A stretch of 13,578 nucleotides of DNA from Bacillota bacterium. GTDB lineage: Bacteria > Bacillota > Clostridia > Lachnospirales > Bianqueaceae. Below the pieces are notes generated by a model that saw only the letters and a program-made list of their open reading frames with translations, had not been told where the DNA came from and did not search any database. Location of the stretch: NCBI GenBank assembly GCA_017467985.1, contig JAFUJY010000204.1, forward strand, positions 1 to 13,578. The letters run 5' to 3'. The number at the start of each line of letters is the position of its first letter. Position 1 is the stretch's first letter. The translations under genes and the position numbers were made by a program. This document shows, in pieces, positions 7,190 through 12,548 of the stretch.

Positions 7190-7494
7190 CACATACATCC
7201 TCCTTTTTTATAGGGCATATACAGATTTTCAAAAGAGGATCCCCGTTCCAATGCCTCGTCAGGGCCTACCAGACAGGTAAAGGGCTGGGACGGTACATAG
7301 GCGGCTGCTAAGGGCAGATTCGGACACAGGTTTTCGGGATCACAGCCTGTGGGCAGATTGGCAGCAAAACCACAATCGTTACAAGTGTTAGATGGGTCGG
7401 ACATGGCATAGTCCCGTTCGCGATTTTCAATGCCGGGCCGCAGATAATTACGGCGAGCGCCGTTCATGCGGTTGGAGTTTCTTCGGTCTTCCAC
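7189..7494 (-). CDS. cotJA: Spore coat associated protein CotJA
   Basis: The frame is open up to 7566, but the start is placed at GTG 7492-7494 because AGGAGG lies 6 nt before it and the longer version would run through the predicted promoter. The product is 101 residues. A basic N-terminal stretch (ARRNYLRPGIENRERDYA) precedes a cysteine cluster (TCNDCGF, GCDPENLCP) not needed for the core domain. The CotJA core LAAAYVPSQPFTCL and the acidic block PDEALERGSSFENLYMPY follow, with a C-terminal CM. The protein belongs to the spore coat and is thought to work with CotJC. The extra cysteines make it about 20 residues longer than Bacillus CotJA (82). First gene of the operon. Confidence 0.9.
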   Translation of the reverse strand: MEDRRNSNRMNGARRNYLRPGIENRERDYAMSDPSNTCNDCGFAANLPTGCDPENLCPNLPLAAAYVPSQPFTCLVGPDEALERGSSFENLYMPYKKGGCM

Positions 7495-7523
7495 AATATC
7501 CCTCCTAGGGGTGATTTCAATAT

Positions 7524-7552
7524 TAAAATATGCAGGGGGAAGAAAAAGGGTG
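7524..7552 (-). promoter_or_regulatory. Candidate mother-cell (sigma-K/sigma-E-like) promoter of cotJABC
   Basis: On the minus strand CACC (7549-7552), 16 nt, then CATATTTTA (7524-7532, preceded by G) matches the sigma-K pattern mACm-N16/17-CATAnnnTA. Sigma-E shares the CATA part of the -10, and Bacillus cotJ is sigma-E controlled, but the -35 region here lacks an ATATT-like box. The predicted start would leave about a 22-nt leader to the cotJA GTG. There is no competing sigma-A promoter for cotJ. Confidence 0.55.
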
Positions 7553-7559
7553 AATCTCT

Positions 7560-7588
7560 TTGACATTCACAAAGCAGTGTGTTAAAAT
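7560..7588 (+). promoter_or_regulatory. Sigma-A promoter of the GH78-like gene
   Basis: A perfect TTGACA (7560-7565) and TAAAAT (7583-7588) are spaced by 17 nt. The -35 box lies 7 bp from the outward-facing -35 of the cotJ promoter. The leader to the ATG at 7614 is about 18 nt and holds the AGGAGGG ribosome binding site. Confidence 0.85.
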
Positions 7589-7613
7589 AATGAAAAAGCA
7601 GGAGGGCGAGAGA

Positions 7614-9128
7614 ATGAAACATCTGGTAAATGAGGCTTTTTTGCAGAAGGCTGCGGCGTTAAAACCGCAATTAGTTGAAAAGATCCATGAGCCAAAGGCG
7701 ATGGTGGAGATTAAAAAAGGTAAAGTAGTAAAGAGTCAATCCATTGATCAATTGGGGCAGATGCAGCTGGGCAAAGGGGACAAGGTGTGTCTGGATTTTG
7801 GCAATCATTATGTGGGTTATTTGACCCTTCATATTCATTCAGAGGGGGAACATCCCGATGCTCCTTTATTTATGAAGTTTAAGTTTGGGGAAAATGCCCA
7901 GGAAATTACGGATTGCTCTGAGGACTACAATGGTGGCCTGAGCCGTAGTTGGATTCAGGAAGAGTGGATTCATGTGGATGTGTTTCCGGCGGTAGTTCAG
8001 CTGTCCCGGCGATATGCCATGCGCTTTTTGGAGCTGACAGCCATTGATACATCTCCCCATTATAAAATCGTAATTGATCATGTGGAGTTTAAGGCGGTAT
8101 CCGCGGTGGAGGAAAGTGCCGGTGGCAGCTATGTAACCACGGATGCACTGCTGCAGAAGATGGATCAGGTCAGCTTAAAGACGTTGGAAGACTGTATGCA
8201 GGATGTATTTGAGGATGGACCGAAGCGGGATCGGCGTCTGTGGATTGGTGATCTGCGATTGGAAGCGCTGGCCAACTACGAAACCTTCCGTCATTATGAT
8301 TTGGTTAAGCGCTGTCTGTACCTATTTGCCGGGTGCCGGCATGAAAATGGTGCTGTGGGAGCCTGTATTTTTACCGAGCCCAAAGTATTCGTTGATTTTA
8401 TTTATATGTACGATTATGCGTTGTTCTTTGTATCCATTTTGCTGGATTATTATAAGGCCAGTGGTGATGAGGCAACAGCCCGGGAACTGTGGGCAGTGGC
8501 TCGGGAGCAGTTGATGATTGGTTTATCTGCCAGGGATGAGCGAGGTGTTGTGATCGAAGACAGCGGCGCATTTTTGGATTGGAAGCTGGGATTAAATAAA
8601 CAGGCGGGTGCCCATGGCGTACTGATTTATAGCCTGCGTCAGGGAATTAAACTGGGAAAACTGCTGGGAGAAGATGTGTCTCTGTTTGAAGAAGAACTGG
8701 TAAAAACAATCCGGGCAGCAAAGGAATATTTGTGGGATCCGTCCCTGAAACTTTTTGTCAGCGGCAAGGAAAAGCAGATTTCCTATGCATCTCAGGTATG
8801 GATGGTTCTGGCAGGGGTCTGGGATCAGAAGACCAATCAGGAGATTTTAGCTTGCTTGGTTCAGCTGGATCCAGAGATGAATATGGTCACTCCCTATATG
8901 AATCATCACTTTGTTATGGCCTATTTGGAGTGTGGTCAGAAGGACAAGGCTTTGGATTACATCAAGTCCTACTGGGGTGAGATGGTGAAGGACGGGGCGG
9001 ATACTTTCTGGGAATTGTACAATCCTAAGAATAAAAAAGAGTCCCCCTATGGTTCCAGTATCATTAACAGTTATTGCCATGCATGGAGTTGTACTCCAAC
9101 ATATATATTAAGAAAATTTTTCTCATAA
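7614..9128 (+). CDS. GH78-like (alpha-L-rhamnosidase family) intracellular glycosidase
   Basis: The ATG at 7614 has AGGAGG (about 7600-7605) 8 nt upstream; the frame extends to 7560 but that part covers the promoter. The product is 504 residues with no signal peptide or membrane segment, so it should act in the cytoplasm on imported sugars. Residues about 1-165 are beta-rich, followed by an (alpha/alpha)6 barrel. The GH78 catalytic-domain block is EDGPKRDRRLWIGDLR at 200-215, where family members carry D-x-P-x-R-x-x-x-x-W-x-G-D and the general acid region. DTFWELYN (463-470) and SYCHAWS (486-492) match the family's T-x-W-E and H-x-W/G blocks. It is about half the length of secreted GH78 enzymes, lacking extra beta-domains. 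True rhamnosidase activity is unproven; another hexose or deoxyhexose linkage is possible. Transcripts probably read into the MFS gene. Confidence 0.8.
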   Translation: MKHLVNEAFLQKAAALKPQLVEKIHEPKAMVEIKKGKVVKSQSIDQLGQMQLGKGDKVCLDFGNHYVGYLTLHIHSEGEHPDAPLFMKFKFGENAQEITDCSEDYNGGLSRSWIQEEWIHVDVFPAVVQLSRRYAMRFLELTAIDTSPHYKIVIDHVEFKAVSAVEESAGGSYVTTDALLQKMDQVSLKTLEDCMQDVFEDGPKRDRRLWIGDLRLEALANYETFRHYDLVKRCLYLFAGCRHENGAVGACIFTEPKVFVDFIYMYDYALFFVSILLDYYKASGDEATARELWAVAREQLMIGLSARDERGVVIEDSGAFLDWKLGLNKQAGAHGVLIYSLRQGIKLGKLLGEDVSLFEEELVKTIRAAKEYLWDPSLKLFVSGKEKQISYASQVWMVLAGVWDQKTNQEILACLVQLDPEMNMVTPYMNHHFVMAYLECGQKDKALDYIKSYWGEMVKDGADTFWELYNPKNKKESPYGSSIINSYCHAWSCTPTYILRKFFS

Positions 9129-9144
9129 AGGAGGGACGGAGATT

Positions 9145-9183
9145 ATGATCCTGTGCATTGCTTGCGCTCCATGCAAAGTCTAA
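9145..9183 (+). CDS. Candidate 12-codon leader peptide upstream of the MFS gene
   Basis: The ORF encodes MILCIACAPCKV, with three cysteines in 12 residues. AAAGGAGGG (9127-9135) lies about 10 nt before the ATG, and a second purine run, GGAG (9138-9141), lies 3 nt before it. Codons 8-11 lie in the first arm of a strong hairpin and the stop codon in its loop, so a translating ribosome would change the folding of the leader. Leader peptides in this position are known for erm genes and for mef-type MFS pumps, where antibiotic-stalled ribosomes control the downstream gene. The function here is inferred; translation is not shown. Confidence 0.5.
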   Translation: MILCIACAPCKV

Positions 9184-9264
9184 AGGGCGAATTTGCATGG
9201 AGTAATGGTTCGTCCCGGGGACTTTGCATTCTTTGTCGGATAAAATGAAAAAAGGAGCAAAGTC
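9167..9264 (+). promoter_or_regulatory. Candidate attenuator with alternative hairpins before the MFS gene
   Basis: Arm 1 (CTCCATGCAAA, 9167-9177) pairs perfectly with arm 2 (TTTGCATGGAG, 9192-9202). Alternatively ATGCAAAGTC (9171-9180) pairs perfectly with arm 3 (GACTTTGCAT, 9220-9229), enclosing a second stem, GGGCGAA (9185-9191) with TTCGTCC (9209-9215, one G-U). Arm 3 can instead pair 8 bp with arm 4 (GCAAAGTC, 9257-9264), which starts in the last base of the AAAGGAG ribosome binding site (9251-9257) and lies 3 nt before the ATG. These folds exclude each other. Only a weak T-rich stretch (TTCTTTG, 9229-9235) follows arm 3, so control at translation initiation is somewhat more likely than termination. 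Confidence 0.6.
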
Positions 9265-9267
9265 AAC

Positions 9268-10554
9268 ATGAAAACATTATTCAAAGATTTAAAATACTTT
9301 CTGATTCTGTGGTCTACCCAGTCCTTATCCTCACTAGGCAGTGCCATGACCAATTTTGCGCTGATCATCTGGTCCTACCAGGCGGAGGGGTCAGCCCTAA
9401 CCACTGCATTACTGTCCGTGTGTTCCTATGCGCCCTATGTGATCATGAGCATTTTTGCCGGGTCCTTGAGCGACAAATGGAATAAAAAGGTGACCATGCT
9501 GGTGTGTGATACCTTTGCGGCAGCCTGTACGGTGGGAGTGCTGGTTTTATTACATACAGGGAGCCTTCAGATCTGGCATTTGTATGCCTTGAATGCTTTG
9601 AACGGTCTAATGAATACCATTCAGCGGCCGGCGTCGGATGTAACGACAACACTGTTGGTGCCTCGGGAGCATTATCAGAAAGTCAGCGGACTGAAATCCT
9701 TTTCCAGTTCACTGATTAATATTTTGACCCCGATGATTGCCACATCCATGTATACTTTACTGGGACTGCATGCGGTCATCTGGTTTGATCTGGCCACATT
9801 TGTACTGGCTTTTGTGGTATTGCTGGTATGGGTGAAGATCCCGATGATAGAGAGCCAAAAGAAAGATGGCGTGATTCGCTCAGCTTTGGGCGGACTACAA
9901 TATCTGAAGGAGCATCGGGGGATACTGGATCTGATACTATTTCTTGCGGCCATTAATTTTACCGCATCGGTATACAATGCAGCCTTCCCGGCCATGATTT
10001 TGTCCGTGCCCGGTGGCGGTGAAGTGGCCCTGGGCGTTATGAATACCATCACGGGACTGACCATGCTGGCGGGCAGTGCGGCTGTCTCACTGGCACCGGC
10101 CCCCAAATCCCGAGTAAGGGTGATCTGTAATGCCTTAATGCTGTCCATGAGTACAGAGAACTTTTTCCTGGCTCTGGGCAATTCCATTCCCATTTGGGGA
10201 ATTGGCAGCTTCCTGGGCTGGATTGCCATCCCTATTATGAATGCCAATATGGATGTGCTTTTCAGAGAGTATATTCCGGTACAGATGCAGGGAAGAGTGT
10301 ATTCTGCCAGAAATACACTGCAGTTTTTCACCATTCCCATAGGATATTTTGTGGGAGGCTGGCTGATTGATCAGGTTTTTGAGCCCTGGCTGGCCTCATT
10401 AGGAGATCAAAGCTGGCTGTGCGCTGTGTTTGGCAGCACAAAAGGCTCCGGTGCGTCCGTGTTATTCTTTATTTTGGGTATCGTCGGAGTGATTACCTGT
10501 ATTGTATTTCGCAGGGACAAACATATTTGGAATTTAGAAAAGGCTGCTCATTGA
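9268..10554 (+). CDS. MFS transporter, DHA3/macrolide-efflux (Mef-like) type
   Basis: A 428-residue polytopic membrane protein, a drug:proton antiporter-like efflux pump. About 12 hydrophobic segments are visible, beginning near residues 11-36 and 44-64. The MFS motif A is GSLSDKWNKKVTM at 65-77. Other DHA3/Mef traits are the opening FLILWSTQSLSSLGSAM, the LLVPREHYQKVSG block near 130-142, and the long central loop with KDGVIRSALGGLQYLKEHR. The start has AAAGGAG (9251-9257) 10 nt upstream. The gene follows the GH78-like gene by 139 nt with no terminator, and the gap holds a candidate leader peptide and attenuator. The final codons form part of a long palindrome shared with the convergent deformylase gene. 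The drug or other substrate is not predictable; family assignment is good. Confidence 0.86.
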   Translation: MKTLFKDLKYFLILWSTQSLSSLGSAMTNFALIIWSYQAEGSALTTALLSVCSYAPYVIMSIFAGSLSDKWNKKVTMLVCDTFAAACTVGVLVLLHTGSLQIWHLYALNALNGLMNTIQRPASDVTTTLLVPREHYQKVSGLKSFSSSLINILTPMIATSMYTLLGLHAVIWFDLATFVLAFVVLLVWVKIPMIESQKKDGVIRSALGGLQYLKEHRGILDLILFLAAINFTASVYNAAFPAMILSVPGGGEVALGVMNTITGLTMLAGSAAVSLAPAPKSRVRVICNALMLSMSTENFFLALGNSIPIWGIGSFLGWIAIPIMNANMDVLFREYIPVQMQGRVYSARNTLQFFTIPIGYFVGGWLIDQVFEPWLASLGDQSWLCAVFGSTKGSGASVLFFILGIVGVITCIVFRRDKHIWNLEKAAH

Positions 10555-10571
10555 GCAGCCTTTTCTAAATT
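10531..10571. terminator. Bidirectional terminator in a 41-bp perfect palindrome
   Basis: Positions 10531-10550 and 10552-10571 are perfect reverse complements around a single central T, with a GC-rich core (GGCTGCTCA / TGAGCAGCC) flanked by AAAA on one side and TTTT on the other. Both strands therefore give a hairpin followed by TTTTCTAAATT. The element carries the last codons and TGA of the MFS gene (10552-10554) and the TAG of the deformylase-like gene (10565-10567). Confidence 0.93.
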
Positions 10572-10975
10572 ATAATACCATTGCAGTGATCTATTTCGTG
10601 CTGGATGATCTGAGCAGTCCAGCCAGTGAAGGTCATACTGCATTTCTTAAACAGACGATTTTGCCACTGTACAGTGATGGTACGGTAGCGAGTGGTTGGG
10701 CGTGTACCGGAGAGGGACAGACATCCTTCTTCGGTCTGGTAAGGGCCGGACTGAGCCGTAATGACCGGATTAAACATCTCCATATACATCCCATTGTTAT
10801 CAAAGGCGATAATGCGCTTGCGCACTCCAATCATATTGGCGGCCATGCCCACACAGCCTGCGGCATTGGCCCGCAAAGTATCCAACAAATCATCGGCCAC
10901 AGGGATATCCGCTGTAGTAGCCGGTTCTGACGGCATCCGTAAAAAGAAAATATCTCGCATAATCGGTCTAACCAT
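10565..10975 (-). CDS. def: Peptide deformylase-like protein (divergent motif 1)
   Basis: A 136-residue protein of the polypeptide deformylase family, which removes the formyl group from the N-terminal methionine of new proteins. Motif 2 (EGCLS, metal-binding Cys) and motif 3 (QHEIDH, two metal-binding His and the catalytic Glu) are intact. Motif 1 reads VGMAANMIG where classical enzymes have GLAAPQ(V/I)G, so the oxyanion-hole glutamine is replaced by methionine. The protein is shorter than typical deformylases (about 150-185). A well-placed GAAAGGTGG site precedes the ATG at 10975. It has its own promoter and terminator, is not beside fmt as many def genes are, and may be a second copy. Activity is uncertain; the fold assignment is firm. 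Confidence 0.85.
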   Translation of the reverse strand: MVRPIMRDIFFLRMPSEPATTADIPVADDLLDTLRANAAGCVGMAANMIGVRKRIIAFDNNGMYMEMFNPVITAQSGPYQTEEGCLSLSGTRPTTRYRTITVQWQNRLFKKCSMTFTGWTAQIIQHEIDHCNGIII

Positions 10976-11000
10976 AAAAATCCCACCTTTCTATGAAGTT

Positions 11001-11029
11001 ATTATAATACAAATCAGACCTTCTGACAA
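11001..11029 (-). promoter_or_regulatory. Sigma-A promoter of the deformylase-like gene
   Basis: On the minus strand TTGTCA (11024-11029), 17 nt, then a perfect TATAAT (11001-11006). The leader to the ATG at 10975 is about 19 nt and carries the ribosome binding site. Confidence 0.85.
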
Positions 11030-11054
11030 GTTTTTTATCCGATAAGTCTTGTCA
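11024..11054. repeat. Inverted repeat joining two divergent -35 boxes
   Basis: TGACAAG (11024-11030) and CTTGTCA (11048-11054) are perfect reverse complements separated by 17 bp; each arm contains a TTGTCA -35 box facing outward. The symmetry may simply follow from two similar promoters, or may be an operator for a shared regulator. Confidence 0.5.
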
Positions 11055-11077
11055 TTTGGCGTATAAAAGGTTATAAT
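11049..11077 (+). promoter_or_regulatory. Sigma-A promoter of the MBOAT-DHHW operon
   Basis: TTGTCA (11049-11054), 17 nt, then a perfect TATAAT (11072-11077). The predicted start near 11084 gives a leader of about 25 nt with GAAAGGGG (11093-11100) before the ATG at 11109. Box sequences and spacing are the same as in the divergent promoter at 11001-11029. Confidence 0.86.
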
Positions 11078-11108
11078 AAAAGGTGAGCTTTAGAAAGGGG
11101 AAAATGAG

Positions 11109-12536
11109 ATGGTATTTTCAAGCTTATTGTTTGTATTTTTGTTTTTAACGCCGAACTTGATCATCTATTATATGGTGAAGGATAAATATAGAAACGCAGT
11201 TTTACTGGTATTCTCGTTGGTGTTTTACGGATGGAGCAGTCCGAAATATCTGGCGTTGCTGCTGGTGGTTGTGGCGGTGAGCTTCTGGTTCGCCATATGG
11301 GTCAGCAAAGCCCAAGAACGGGGTAAATCCGGCAAGTTATGGATGATATTGGGCTGTATTGTGATGCTGGCCATTCTGGGTGTCTTTAAGTATACAGGAT
11401 TTTTCCTGGAAAACATTCAGTTTTGGACAGGCTTTCCCAAAGAGGTGCCCGAGATTGTTCTGCCCATTGGTATTTCTTTCTACACTTTCCAGGTGCTTTC
11501 CTATGTGGTGGATGTATACCGTAAGGATGCGCCGGTGCAGAAAAAGTACTGGAAGCTGCTGCTGTATGCCGGCTTGTTCCATCAGTGCGTAGCCGGTCCT
11601 ATTGTTCGTTATCAAACCGTAGCCGATGAGATTGAGCATCGCAAGGTCAATAATGCAGATCTGGCAGAGGGTATTCGCCGTTTTTCCATTGGTTTGGCTA
11701 AGAAGGCAGTACTGGCCAATTCCTGCGCCACCATTGCGGATTCGCTGCTGCCCACCAGTATGCAAGGGCTGAGTGCGGGTTCCAGTGCCGGTTTGTGGCT
11801 GGGTATGCTGGCTTATATGCTGCAGATCTATCTGGACTTTGCGGCGTACTCCGATATGGCCATTGGTATGGGCCGTATGGTTGGCTTCCATTATCTGGAG
11901 AACTTTAACTATCCCTACATCGCCAAGTCCATTCAGGATTTCTGGCGTCGCTGGCATATTTCTTTGAGTACATTCTTTAGAGATTATGTATATATTCCCA
12001 TGGGCGGCAGCCGGGTGAATACCTGGAAGTGGCTGCGTAACACAGTTGTTGTATGGTTCCTAACAGGTATGTGGCATGGTGCCAGCTGGAATTATATTTT
12101 GTGGGGCTTATATTTCTGCGTATTCTTGATTTTTGAAAAGTTTGTACTGCGTAAGATCAATCTGCCCGCAGTCATTGGACATATTTATGCCTTGATTGTG
12201 GTGTATTTTGGTTGGGTACTGTTTAAGTTTGAAGATATTCAGCTGCTGGGCGGAGTTCTTGCAGGTATGTTTGGTGTGGGTACATCCAGCTGGGTGCAGA
12301 TGAATGCCACAACCATGCTGCTGAATAATTGTTTCTTCTTGCCGGTGGCCATTGTGGCTTGTACGCCCCTGGGCCGATGGCTGCGGGATAAAATTTATCA
12401 AAAGGCCGAAGAAAAGGGAAAGTATCCCGTTCTTATGCGGTTAGTTGACGTATTTGTACCCATCTTGCTGCTGGCAATTTCGGTACTGGCTTTGGTAGGG
12501 AATAGCTACAATCCCTTCCTGTATTTCCAGTTTTAA
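11109..12536 (+). CDS. AlgI-type MBOAT O-acyltransferase
   Basis: A 475-residue polytopic membrane protein of the MBOAT family (AlgI/DltB/PatA branch), which passes an acyl group, usually acetyl, across the membrane for O-acylation of an extracellular glycan. Hydrophobic segments cover much of residues 3-100 and 320-475. The family's central block is present: FHQCVAGPIVRY at 157-168, YLDFAAYSDMAIGMGRM at 241-257, FNYPY at 266-270, and FWRRWHISLSTFFRDYVYIP at 278-297 with conserved H283. The catalytic histidine is H323 in MWHGASWNY. The ATG at 11109 is 8 nt after GAAAGGGG; an ATG at 11104 is out of frame. It forms an operon with the DHHW gene 12 nt downstream, the membrane transferase plus surface-partner pairing known for alginate (AlgI with AlgJ/AlgX). 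Confidence 0.93.
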   Translation: MVFSSLLFVFLFLTPNLIIYYMVKDKYRNAVLLVFSLVFYGWSSPKYLALLLVVVAVSFWFAIWVSKAQERGKSGKLWMILGCIVMLAILGVFKYTGFFLENIQFWTGFPKEVPEIVLPIGISFYTFQVLSYVVDVYRKDAPVQKKYWKLLLYAGLFHQCVAGPIVRYQTVADEIEHRKVNNADLAEGIRRFSIGLAKKAVLANSCATIADSLLPTSMQGLSAGSSAGLWLGMLAYMLQIYLDFAAYSDMAIGMGRMVGFHYLENFNYPYIAKSIQDFWRRWHISLSTFFRDYVYIPMGGSRVNTWKWLRNTVVVWFLTGMWHGASWNYILWGLYFCVFLIFEKFVLRKINLPAVIGHIYALIVVYFGWVLFKFEDIQLLGGVLAGMFGVGTSSWVQMNATTMLLNNCFFLPVAIVACTPLGRWLRDKIYQKAEEKGKYPVLMRLVDVFVPILLLAISVLALVGNSYNPFLYFQF

Positions 12537-12548
12537 GGAGGGACGGTC

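Noticed and set aside
7495..7566. N-terminal extension of CotJA up to the ATG at 7566
   Set aside because: It would cover the predicted promoter, and a strong ribosome binding site precedes the GTG at 7494.
9074..9125. Possible separate promoter for the MFS leader (TTGCCA or TTGTAC with TATATT or GAAAAT)
   Set aside because: No pair combines acceptable boxes with 16-18 nt spacing; transcription from the GH78 promoter is simpler.
9167..9264. Inverted repeats considered as ends of a small transposon (MITE) or insertion sequence remnant
   Set aside because: No flanking target-site duplication or transposase fragment was found, and the repeats are nested in a way that better fits alternative RNA folds with a leader ORF.
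9675..10340. Minus-strand ORF of 221 codons inside the MFS gene
   Set aside because: Shadow ORF; the plus frame has MFS motifs and a ribosome binding site.
11337..11957. Minus-strand ORF of 206 codons inside the MBOAT gene
   Set aside because: Shadow of a strongly conserved coding region; no start signals and no family resemblance.
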